A stretch of DNA of 64,000 nucleotides from Musa acuminata AAA Group (Eukaryota; Streptophyta; Magnoliopsida; Zingiberales; Musaceae). The stretch is taken from positions 33,914,501-33,978,500 of the forward strand of contig NC_088344.1 of assembly GCF_036884655.1 (NCBI RefSeq), written 5' to 3'. The translations under genes were made by a program, and so were the position numbers. Positions 1 to 9,212 of the stretch are shown piece after piece (the first letter of the stretch is position 1; each line of letters begins with the position of its first letter). Under the pieces are notes generated by a model that was not told the origin of the DNA, did no database searches, and saw nothing but the letters and a program-made list of their open reading frames with translations.

Positions 1-150
1 GCAAACTGTTTTCTGCGCTTTTACAAACGAGTTCCTCTGCAGTTTACGTTTACATTTTGATTCCATTTATAACTGCAAACTGACTTCTGCACTTTTACGA
101 ACGAGTGTCTAAGTTCAGATCTTTCCGAATCTACGTTTTGACGTAAAACT
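1..150 (+). repeat. 5' LTR of Copia B, segment left of the nested insertion
   Basis: Matches 15604-15753 of the 3' LTR with about two substitutions. It contains the end of the 74-bp tandem units (CTGCAAACTG...). The last five bases, AAACT (146-150), are the left copy of the target-site duplication made by element A. Confidence 0.9.
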
Positions 151-314
151 TGCTAGTCATAGGTGCCCAACAAGCCAATCACGTGAGTGATGGCACGTGT
201 GACTTGATAAAGAATCTTTTTGCTTATTATATTTTGGCGTATATCACTTTATAACTATTGCATAAATGCATATATATATTGTGATATCCTTGGATTTGTG
301 CAATGGGAATCGGA

Positions 315-1242
315 TCGTGATGAGATCACGATAATGAGATCGATTCACCTTTAAACACATATCCTAAATAATCCCGGTCATAGGTTACTCGAGAGGGACA
401 TCGTGATAACCGGATAGACTGGTGTGCTGTATACCCGTCCATATGATGGATGCAGCTGGTCTCATAGCTGCTCGTGTAGGGACACTAGGGATACAGTACA
501 GGTGCTCATTGGAGAATGAGTTCCCTGATTGATCCGCTTACGGAATGCTGGATGGTTGATGATGCCTTATTGTCAGACAACGATTCCGTAGTCCTAGTGG
601 TGTATCTGGTTCTTAGACTTGAGACACCAAGGATGTCCTGTATGAGTGCTCCACTCTTTGATACCAGACTTATAGGTTTGGCTGTTCCCAGATCTAGTAC
701 AGCTGGTCATTGGGAGTGGTAGTCGACCTTACGAGGGCTATTGAGTGTCGATAGAGGATCATCCACTCTCGGTATCATGAGAGGAATATCCCATGTGTTC
801 TTGCTCAGACAAATCCCTGGCCAGGGTCATTCGGGTTGAGAGAGAAAGAGTTCTCCGGGAGAATCCGATTAGAGCGAGACTCAAGTAGAAACCGTATGGG
901 TCTGACAGCACCATGCTCGATATACGGTCTCTGGGATATTAGATGGATGAGGGACTATAGGTACATGGTAACTGAGGACAGACAGGTCCAATGGATTGGA
1001 TTCCCCTGTATCGTCTGGGGACTACGGCGTAGTGGCCTAGTACTTCCGTAGTCGATGAGTCGAGTGAATTATTACAGAGATAATAATTCACTTAGTTAGA
1101 AGGAGTTCTGACAGGTATGACTCACGGCCAGCTCGATATTGGGCCTAGAGGGTCACACACATATGGTAGGCATTGCGATGAGTAGAGGTTCGGATATGAG
1201 ATATCCGACGGAGCCCTTGTCTTATTGGATGCAGATCCAATA
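315..1242 (+). repeat. Cluster of perfect short hairpins in U3 of Copia A LTR
   Basis: Perfect inverted repeats seen by eye: TCGTGAT-gag-ATCACGA (315-331); TCCAAT-gg-ATTGGA (987-1000); GACTACGG/CCGTAGTC (1019-1053); AGTGAATTATTA/TAATAATTCACT with a 6-nt loop (1063-1092); TCGGATAT-gag-ATATCCGA (1190-1208); TATTGGAT-gcag-ATCCAATA (1223-1242). All lie upstream of the TATA box and recur 7151 bp downstream in the 3' LTR. Their function is unknown. They could act as DNA cruciforms, palindromic protein-binding sites, or RNA hairpins at the 3' end of the element RNA. Confidence 0.75.
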
Positions 1243-1285
1243 CCCACTAGGGAAAGGACCCATTAGGGTTTTGACACGGGATCTC

Positions 1286-1293
1286 TATAAATA
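1286..1293 (+). promoter_or_regulatory. TATA box of Copia A 5' LTR
   Basis: TATAAATA in the context CTCTATAAATAGGAGGG, about 360 bp before the LTR end. It is the expected core promoter driving the genomic RNA. The 3' LTR copy is at 8437-8444. Confidence 0.85.
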
Positions 1294-1648
1294 GGAGGGA
1301 TTCACAGCCTCATAGGCTAGAGTCTTTGCTTGCCCTTCCTATTCTCCTCTCCCTCTCCACCTCAGAGTAGGCCTGGAGTTTTGAGGAGCGTCGTCGCAAC
1401 CCTGCTGTGTGGATCACCGCTAGAGAGGAGGACGCTTGACCTCCTTCACCCTCTCCTAAGGATCTGCAAGGAAAAAGGGATATACGATCTCCCTAGGTAA
1501 CACAATCTCTATACGCAGTTTTGTGTTTTGCGGATTTTTACGCACCAATCTTCGCACGACGACGAACATCTTTTTAGGAATCGGGGATTTTGTTTTTCTT
1601 GTTCTTCCGCTGCGCATATGATGTCGCCCCCCAATGATTTCCCAACAG

Positions 1649-1664
1649 TGGTATCAGAGCCAGG
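1649..1664 (+). other. Primer binding site of Copia A
   Basis: TGGTATCAGAGCCAGG lies one base after the LTR end. It is complementary to the 3' end of plant initiator tRNA-Met, the usual primer for Copia minus-strand synthesis. Confidence 0.92.
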
Positions 1665-1784
1665 TTGTTCGTGCGAATGATTGGTTTTTGAACTGCGTGT
1701 GTTGTGTTTAGGAAGAATATTGACGTCAAAATCATTGACGCAAAAGCGAGAAAGGGCAGCAACAGTTGCTGCCCTCGATCTGCG

Positions 1785-2200
1785 TGCGTGAAGCGCAGCC
1801 GAAGGCGGGCAGCGCAGGGGCTGCGTCTGCAGCAGCCGGTCGGCGGCCTGTTTGCAGCAGGCTTGCTGCCGGCGGGGCTGGCAACCCACGGGCAGAGGCG
1901 CCGCAGGGCAGCGGCGCCTGCCGCCGAAAGGAAGCGGCGCCTGCCGCCGCAGGGCAGCGACGCGCGACGCCTGCCGCCGCTGCTCCCGCGGGCGAAACCC
2001 CCCCACAGGGGCGGTCGCCCGGCGGTACAGCACCGCCTGCGGAGGCAGCGGCGCCCGAAGGGGGCGCCCACCCGCAGCGGCATCGCCGCCAGCGCGCGTG
2101 CCGCCTGCAAGCGAGGGCAGTGCCCTCGCCCTCGCCGCACAGGCCGCCGCCAGCAGGGTGGCGGCGGCGGCGGCGCAGCAGCGAAAAGGGGAAAGGGTAT
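1785..2200 (+). other. GC-rich block in the Copia A leader
   Basis: About 400 bp dominated by GCC/GGC/CAG triplet-like motifs, with repeated GGCGCCTGCCGCCG-type units and many small inverted repeats. The sequence on either side is AT-rich. Because of its composition it stays open in several frames on both strands (overlapping frames around 1509-2279). None resembles a known protein, so I treat those frames as artefacts. A structured leader RNA segment or a captured GC-rich host fragment are both possible. Confidence 0.6.
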
Positions 2201-2972
2201 TAGGGTTTTCTGCGCAAAAGACAGTTTTGCCCCTCGGAATTTAAGAAATTCCAGTTTCTATCTTTTGTCCAAATTATGAAAATACCCTTAGGAATTGAGA
2301 AATTCCCTACATGTCCCTGATTTCAGAAAATATTAATTAATTAAAAGGTTTAGTTGATTATTATTTTTATTATTATCTAGTAGTCCTACATGATGATGAT
2401 TATTTATACATGTGATGTATGATGTGTGGACGGATGATCATGGACCGTGTGATGTGTGTACTTGTGATTATTGTTATTGAGGTCTACGAACCTCCATTAT
2501 ATTTCTCGTTTATTGTCGGGCCTGCGTGCCTATGATTAAGTTGTAATCACATGAGGAGGCGCAGCGGGAGCGTGGATGCGATAGCGGGACCCACGAGACG
2601 GACGATCGTGATACATGGAGATGCATCAAGATATCGACGAAACCGACGAGGACGAGATGGACGATCACAGGGCATGGAGATGCACCGTTGCACACATAGA
2701 TCTTGATGTGAGTGATTAGGCCTACTGGCTCGGGCCTAATCATATTAGGTTGTGGTCCATGATCATCTGGTGTGATTGCTTATACACATACTAGATATGT
2801 ATATATATTTGCATGCGATGTAGATATATATTAAATATGTACATGTGTGACATGTCATATTAGGAGACCAAATCATAGAAATATCTCTCGATAATATTAA
2901 GTCGGTAAACGTGAGGCAATTAGATTGACCCACGTGGCCTTCCATCGTTATGAGTAGGAACCGAATCCCGGT

Positions 2973-3286
2973 GTAGGTTGAGTTGGTCGAGTCCCTCGAG
3001 ACTCACCTATATCGCGATTCGCTATCTTGCTTACGACATAGAGATGTCACCGGTGACCTGAGGGCATGATATGCTTGGTCGAGTCCCTCGAGGGTATATC
3101 ATCAAATCAGACTCATCTTGTAACGAAGGTGTTGACTTAACCGAGCATCATGGTTGGTCGAGTCCCTCGAGGCCATGGTGATTCGGAGGCCGAACAGGAC
3201 GGGAATCACAAGGAGTTGTGATCGGCAAGAGTTGCCTACCTTTTAGGCTTAGTGTGATTGGTCGAGTCCCTCGAGGTTACACTAAG
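2973..3286 (+). promoter_or_regulatory. Array of four hairpins with identical 18-nt apex in the Copia A leader
   Basis: The core TTGGTCGAGTCCCTCGAG occurs at 2983-3000, 3075-3092, 3154-3171 and 3258-3275. Inside the core, TCGAG pairs with CTCGA around a TCC loop. Each core is followed by one unpaired base and sits on a different stem: TAGGTTGAG/CTCACCTA (2974-2982 with 3002-3009, one bulge); ATGATATGC/GTATATCAT (3066-3074 with 3094-3102); CCGAGCATCATGG with 3173-3186 (13 pairs, one bulge); CTTAGTGTGA/TTACACTAAG (3248-3257 with 3277-3286). The stems differ in sequence but keep complementarity, including G-U pairs, which argues for a selected fold. It lies just upstream of gag. A packaging, translation or dimerisation signal is inference. 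Confidence 0.8.
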
Positions 3287-3471
3287 ACGCTGATTGGATC
3301 CTGATCCCCACTAGAAGTCTGCCGGAGACTTCCGTTTCACGTGCTGAGGGTGTCGCGTGACTCGTTAGTAAAATAGTGGGAGCATATTAAGATAGAAGTC
3401 CATATCTTGATAGTTTATTTCTTGCAAAATCTGCATGTTATTCATTTTTGCTACATCTTTATTTTCAGAAA

Positions 3472-4341
3472 ATGTCGCTTTCAAATCCCTTACGTGGCAT
3501 ACTTGATGTCAACCGCCTCACTGGTCCAAATTATACGGATTGGCTCCGTAACTTGAGAATTGTTCTCACAGCGGAGAAAATCGTGTACGTCCTTGATACA
3601 GTGATGCCTACGCCCGAAGAAGGGGCAAGCGAGGATGAGATCGCTCGCTACGTGAAGTACATTGATGACTCCACTCTTGCTCAGTGCTATATGTTGGGCT
3701 CTATGACTCCAGAGTTACAGAGACAACATGAAAAGATGGATGCCAGATCCATTCTCCTACATGTCCGTAAATTGTTTGAGGAACAGGGAAGGACTCAACG
3801 ATATGAGATATCCAAGAGCCTTTTCCGCGCTAGGATGACTGAGGGGACACCGGTTCAGAACCATGTCCTAAAGATGATTGAGTGGATAGAGAAACTCACA
3901 GGTCTAGGAATGGTCCTAGAGGATAACTTGTGTGTGGACATTGTGCTTCAGTCCCTACCAGATTCCTTTTCACAGTTCATAATGAACTTTAATATGAACA
4001 AGCTTGAGGTGACTCTCCCAGAGCTCCTCAATATGTTGAGGGAGGCAGAGAGTACTATTAAGAAAGAGAAGCCAGTTCTCTACACTGGTGAGACCAGAAA
4101 GAAAAGGAAAGCAGAAAGGTCCCTTAAGAAGGGAAAGGGCAAAGGCAAACAAGGTAAAGCAAAGGTTGCTAAGAAAGACCCAACAAAGGACAAAGGCCAG
4201 TGCTTCCACTGTGGTAAAGATGGGCACTGGAAGAGAAACTGCAAAGAGTACCTTGCAGAAAGGGCGAAACAAAAGCTTGATGAAGCTTCAGGTACATTCA
4301 TGATCAGTCTCCATTTGTCAGAATCTTATGATAACACATAG
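3472..4341 (+). CDS. gag: Gag polyprotein of Copia A
   Basis: 289 codons from ATG 3472 ([20 protein letters not shown]) to TAG 4339-4341. The N-terminal two-thirds resembles the plant Copia capsid-like domain (UBN2/retrotran_gag type), with the typical motif [17 protein letters not shown] near residue 15. A lysine-rich stretch follows at about residues 205-240, then one perfect zinc knuckle [14 protein letters not shown] (CX2CX4HX4C, nt 4201-4242) for RNA binding. In the cell it would form virus-like particles around element RNA. The stop is a single in-frame TAG placed immediately before the protease motif; the downstream frame is the same. The ATG at 3472 was chosen because upstream in-frame codons offer only a TTG. 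Confidence 0.9.
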   Translation: MSLSNPLRGILDVNRLTGPNYTDWLRNLRIVLTAEKIVYVLDTVMPTPEEGASEDEIARYVKYIDDSTLAQCYMLGSMTPELQRQHEKMDARSILLHVRKLFEEQGRTQRYEISKSLFRARMTEGTPVQNHVLKMIEWIEKLTGLGMVLEDNLCVDIVLQSLPDSFSQFIMNFNMNKLEVTLPELLNMLREAESTIKKEKPVLYTGETRKKRKAERSLKKGKGKGKQGKAKVAKKDPTKDKGQCFHCGKDGHWKRNCKEYLAERAKQKLDEASGTFMISLHLSESYDNT

Positions 4342-7287
4342 GTATTGGATACCGGTAGTGCTTATCATATATGCAATTCGTTGCAGGTTCTGGCAAGGCC
4401 TAAGAGACTAGAGAGAGGCGAGATGGACCTCAAGATGGGTAATGGAGCAAAAGTTGCTGTATTAGCTGTTGGCGAGGTCGCCCTACATCTGCCTAGTGGA
4501 GCTTTTATTGCATTAGATGCATGTTATTTTGTTCCTTCTATTATCAAAAATATTATCTCCATTTCATGTTTAACAGTTAGTGGATATAAATTTATTTTTG
4601 AGAACAATGGTTGTTCGATATTATTAGATGATAAGATCATCACGAAAGGAACATTGCATAATGGTTTATTTATATTAGACACCACTCCACATATCATGAA
4701 TATAAATATGTCCAAAAGGAAACGAGATGAGTTGAACAGTGCATACCTGTGGCATTGTAGGCTAGGTCACATCCATGAAAGAAGGATTCAAAAGTTGCTA
4801 AATGATGGATATCTAGATCCATTCGACTATGTGTCATATGCAACTTGTGAGCCTTGCATTCGTGGAAAACTGACCAACTCTCCATTTAGTGGAACTGGAG
4901 AGAGAGCCACTGAGTTGTTGGAACTCATACATAGTGATATATGTGGACCCATGTCAACTCATGCCATTGGAGGTTACTCCTACTTCATTATATTTACTGA
5001 TGATTTCTCAAGGTATGGATATGTGTACTTAATGAAGTACAAGTCCGAGGCCTTTGAGAAATTCAGAGAGTATAAGAATGAGGTGAAGAACCAGACTGGA
5101 AAGAGTATCAAAACTCTTCGATCAGATCGAGGAGGTGAGTACTTAAGTATAGAGTTTACTCAGTTCCTCAAGGACCATGGGATATTATCCCAATGGACAC
5201 CTCCTTACACACCTCAGCTCAATGGTGTCTCTGAAAGGAGAAATCGTACTTTATTAGATATGGTACGGTTCATGATGAGTTTCGCTGACCTACCCATCTT
5301 ATTCTGGGGATATGCCTTAGAAACCGCAGCTTACCTTCTGAACAGAGTTCCAACTAAGTCGGTAGTGTCTACACCATATGAGATATGGAAAGGGAAGAAG
5401 CCTGATCTTAAGGTTGTTAAGATTTGGGGCTGCCCAGCCCACGTTAAAAGACACAACCCCGATAAGTTAGAATCAAGGACAGAGCGATGCATATTTGTGG
5501 GATACTCCAAGGAAACTTGTGGGTATTATTTCTATCATCTCGAGGACCAAAAGGTCTTTGTAGCTAAGAGAGCAGTGTTCCTTGAGAAGGAACACATTCT
5601 TGGCGGAGATAGTGGGAGAATGATAGAGTTGAGCGAAGTTAGAGAACCAAGCTCAAGCACCACTCTACAGCCCGAGTCTGTTCAGGTACCTAATACACAA
5701 GTTTCAACTTTACGCAGGTCTGATAGAGTATCTCATCCTCCTGAGAGATATGTTGGACATATTAGAGGAGAGGATGCTGAGGATATTGATCCTCAGACCT
5801 ACGAGGAGGCTATTATGAGTATAGACTCCGGGAAGTGGCAAGAAGCAATGAATTCTGAGATGGATTCTATGTACTCCAATAAGGTTTGGAACCTAGTTGA
5901 TGCGCCCGAAGGTATTGTACCCATCGGTTGCAAATGGATCTTTAAGAAAAAGATCGGAGTAGATGGAAAGGTAGAGACCTATAAAGCAAGGCTAGTGGCT
6001 AAAGGGTATCGTCAAAGGCAAGGTGTTGACTACGACGAAACCTTCTCACCCGTAGCAATGCTAAAATCCATCAGAATTCTATTGGCTATTGCAGCACACT
6101 ATGATTATGAGATCTGGCAGATGGATGTGAAAACCGTATTCCTCAATGGGAACCTCGAGGAGGAGGTGTATATGATGCAACCTGAGGGATTCGTGTCCAA
6201 GAACTGCCCAGATAAGGTGTGTAGGTTGCTTAGATCTATTTATGGACTAAAGCAAGCTTCCCGAAGTTGGAACATAAGATTTGATGAGGCAATCAGATCT
6301 TATGACTTCGTTAAGAACGAAGATGAGCCTTGTGTATACAGAAAGGTAAGTGGGAGCACTATCACCTTTTTGGTGTTATATGTGGATGATATCCTCATCA
6401 TTGGGAATGACGTAGGAATGCTATCCACTATAAAGACTTGGTTATCTAGACACTTCTCCATAAAGGACTTAGGGGAAGCATCCTATATCTTGGGGATTAG
6501 AATCTATAGAGATAGATCTAAGAGGATGCTTGGCTTGTCCCAGTCTAGGTACATAGAAACCATTGTCAAAAGGTTTGGCATGGAAAATTCCAAAGGGCAA
6601 ACATGAATATGATACCTTATGCCTCAGCAATAGGGTCTATCATGTATGTCATGCTATGTACTAGGCCTGATATAGCGCATGCTCTGAGTGTCACGAGCAA
6701 GTATCAGGCGGATCCAGGCTTGGAGCACTGGAAAGCAGTAAAGTGTATCCTTAAGTACTTGAGAAGGACTAAGGATCTTTTACTAGTATATGGAGGTAAT
6801 AGCCTTAAGATTGAAGGTTTCACTGACTCAAGTTTTCAGTCTGATGTCGATGATAGCAAGTCGAATTCAGGGTATGTGTACACCTTGAATGGAGGAGCAG
6901 TGTGCTGGAAGAGTTCCAAGCAAGATATCACTACTGACTTGACCACAGAGGCGGAGTACATTGCTGCATTAGATGCAGCAAAGGAGGGAGTCTGGATGAA
7001 GAAGTTCATCACAGATTTGGGAGTCGTGCCGAGTAACGAGGAGCCGACTTCCTTATATTGCGACAACTACGGGGCGATTACTCAAATAAGGGAACCCGGG
7101 TCTCATCAGAAGTGTTCTGAGGAGGTTCCAACTTATCAGAGAGATCGTAACCCGAGGAGATGTAGTAGTGGAAAGAGTTCCATCCGAAGATAACATTGCA
7201 GATCCACTGACAAAGTCGTTGTCTCAGATTGTCTTTGAGCGTCACAGGGGTCTGATGGGGATCAGACACATAGGTGATTGGCTTTAG
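4342..7287 (+). pseudogene. pol: Pol of Copia A (protease, integrase, reverse transcriptase, RNase H), broken at two internal places
   Basis: Continues in the gag frame right after TAG. Visible in order: protease LDTGSAYHICN; the pre-integrase HHCC region (LWHCRLGH ... CEPC); integrase core with D (HSDICGP), D (RSDRGGEY) and E (NGVSERRN); reverse transcriptase with QMDVKTVFLNGNL and intact YVDD (LVLYVDDILIIGN, about 6370-6410); RNase H with TDSSF and TTEAEY. Breaks: the first frame ends at 6606 after GMENSKGQT, and the text resumes in another frame at 6603 (MIPYASAIGS). Residues normally present between are missing, which indicates a deletion plus frame change. A second frame change lies near 7105-7115. 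The last part (ending at TAG 7285-7287) is readable only in the third frame. Catalytic motifs survive but no single full-length product can be made. Confidence 0.9.
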
Positions 7288-7288
7288 G

Positions 7289-7301
7289 TCAAGTGGGAGA
7301 T
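7289..7301 (+). other. Polypurine tract of Copia A
   Basis: TCAAGTGGGAGAT lies directly before the 3' LTR and after the pol stop. This is the expected primer site for plus-strand DNA synthesis. Confidence 0.8.
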
Positions 7302-8798
7302 TGCTAGTCATAGGTGCCCAACAAGCCAATCACGTGAGTGATGGCACGTGTGACTTGATAAAGAATCTTTTTGCTTATTATATTTTGGCGTATATCACTT
7401 TATAACTATTGCATAAATGCATATATATATTGTGATGTCCTTGGATTTGTGCAATGGGAATCGGATCGTGATGAGATCACGATAATGAGATCGATTCACC
7501 TTTAAACACATATCCTAAATAATCCCGGTCATAGGTTACTCGAGAGGGACATCGTGATAACCGGATAGACTGGTGTGCTGTATACCCGTCCATATGATGG
7601 ATGCAGCTGGTCTCATAGCTGCTCGTGTAGGGACACTAGGGATACAGTACAGGTGCTCATTGGAGAATGAGTTCACTGATTGATCCGCTTACGGAATGCT
7701 GGATGGTTGATGATGCCTTATTGTCAGACAACGATTCCGTAGTCCTAGTGGTGTATCTGGTTCTTAGACTTGAGACACCAAGGATGTCCTGTATGAGTGC
7801 TCCACTCTTTGATACCAGACTTATAGGTTTGGCTGTTCCCAGATCTAGTACAGCTGGTCATTGGGAGTGGTAGTCGACCTTACGAGGGCTATTGAGTGTC
7901 GATAGAGGATCATCCACTCTCGGTATCATGAGAGGAATATCCCATGTGTTCTTGCTCAGACAAATCCCTGGCCAGGGTCATTCGGGTTGAGAGAGAAAGA
8001 GTTCTCCGGGAGAATCCGATTAGAGCGAGACTCAAGTAGAAACCGTATGGGTCTGACAGCACCATGCTCGATATACGGTCTCTGGGATATTAGATGGATG
8101 AGGGACTATAGGTACATGGTAACTGAGGACAGACAGGTCCAATGGATTGGATTCCCCTGTATCGTCTGGGGACTACGGCGTAGTGGCCTAGTACTTCCGT
8201 AGTCGATGAGTCGAGTGAATTATTACAGAGATAATAATTCACTTAGTTAGAAGGAGTTCTGACAGGTATGACTCACGGCCAGCTCGATATTGGGCCTAGA
8301 GGGTCACACACATATGGTAGGCATTGCGATGAGTAGAGGTTCGGATATGAGATATCCGACGGAGCCCTTGTCTTATTGGATGCAGATCCAATACCCACTA
8401 GGGAAAGGACCCATTAGGGTTTTGACACGGGATCTCTATAAATAGGAGGGATTCACAGCCTCATAGGCTAGAGTCTTTGCTTGCCCTTCCTATTCTCCTC
8501 TCCCTCTCCACCTCAGAGTAGGCCTGGAGTTTTGAGGAGCGTCGTCGCAACCCTGCTGTGTGGATCACCGCTAGAGAGGAGGACGCTTGACCTCCTTCAC
8601 CCTCTCCTAAGGATCTGCAAGGAAAAAGGGATATACGATCTCCCTAGGTAACACAATCTCTATACGCAGTTTTGTGTTTTGCGGATTTTTACGCACCAAT
8701 CTTCGCACGACGACGAACATCTTTTTGGGAATCGGGGATTTTGTTTTTCTTGTTCTTCCGCTGCGCATATGATGTCGCCCCCCAATGATTTCCCAACA
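7302..8798 (+). repeat. 3' LTR of Copia A
   Basis: Identical in length to the 5' LTR (offset 7151) with about three substitutions. The TATA box is at 8437-8444, so this copy could fire into the flanking B LTR. It is followed by AAACT, the right target-site duplication. Confidence 0.97.
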
Positions 8799-9162
8799 AA
8801 ACTGTGTTTAGGCGCAAACTGCGCTTAGACGCAATCTGCGCTTAAGACGCAAACTGCGCTTAGATGCAATCTGAGCTTCGACGCAATCTGCGCTTAGACA
8901 CAAATTGCGCTTAGACGCAAACTGCGCTTAGACGCAATCTGCATTTAGACGCAAACTGCATTTAGACGCAAACTGCATTTAGACGCAAACTGTGTTTAGA
9001 CGTAAATTGTACTCAATCATAAGTAATCTTAGAATCGGCTTTTGCATCAAAATAGTTTTTATCGAACGAACGCAGCTTTCATTTTTAATCGCTGAAAGAT
9101 TTCCGCTGCACTAATTCACCCCCCCCCCCCCCCCCCCCCTCTTTGTGCTCTCGATCCTAACA
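8799..9162 (+). repeat. 5' LTR of Copia B, segment right of the nested insertion
   Basis: Resumes the B LTR after the AAACT duplication (8799-8803). It contains the 16-17-bp minisatellite (cgcaaactgcgcttaga-like units, about 8812-9010), a 21-base C run (9119-9139) and the LTR end GATCCTAACA at 9162. The 3' LTR homologue has more minisatellite units and only 12 C's. Confidence 0.9.
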
Positions 9163-9164
9163 AT

Positions 9165-9180
9165 TGGTATCAGAGCCCGG
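9165..9180 (+). other. Primer binding site of Copia B
   Basis: TGGTATCAGAGCCCGG two bases after the LTR end, complementary to initiator tRNA-Met. Confidence 0.9.
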
Positions 9181-9212
9181 TTAACTCTCAAACAGATTAA
9201 AACCCAAGAGAG

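Larger units (their letters stand above)
151..1647 (+). repeat. 5' LTR of Copia A
   Basis: Begins TGCTAGTCAT and ends TTTCCCAACA, giving TG...CA ends. U3 runs to about the TATA box at 1286. The stretch 300-1250 is rich in perfect short inverted repeats. Small open frames inside it (516-722, 836-1051) recur identically in the 3' LTR only because the LTRs are near-identical; I do not regard them as genes. Confidence 0.97.
151..8798 (+). mobile_element. Copia element A: young full-length LTR retrotransposon, coding region broken
   Basis: Layout: LTR (151-1647), PBS, 1.8-kb leader, gag, pol in Copia order (protease, integrase, reverse transcriptase, RNase H), purine tract, LTR (7302-8798). Both LTRs are 1497 bp, start TG, end CA, and differ at only about three positions (near 286, 525 and 1577 of the left copy). 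AAACT flanks both sides (146-150 and 8799-8803). The order integrase before reverse transcriptase places it in Ty1/Copia. Near-identical LTRs indicate a recent insertion, yet pol is broken by an in-frame stop, a deletion and a frameshift. It was therefore probably mobilised in trans. Exact lineage (Tnt1/Tork/Angela side) is uncertain. Confidence 0.97.

Noticed and set aside
516..1051. Open frames repeated identically at 7667-8202
   Set aside because: They are duplicated only because they lie in the two near-identical LTRs. No motif, and they lie in U3 upstream of the TATA box.
1649..1664. Possible tRNA gene at TGGTATCAGAGC
   Set aside because: Only the tRNA-complementary primer site is present, directly after an LTR end. 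No cloverleaf surrounds it; the same holds at 9165.
1509..2279. Long overlapping open frames on both strands (up to 191 codons)
   Set aside because: They coincide with the GC-rich block, where stop codons are rare. Amino-acid content is Ala/Arg/Gly/Pro noise in every frame, with no domain.
2995..3000. CTCGAG repeats as a CRISPR-like array
   Set aside because: This is a plant genome with no cas genes. Spacing is irregular, and the repeats sit in self-complementary stems rather than between unique spacers.
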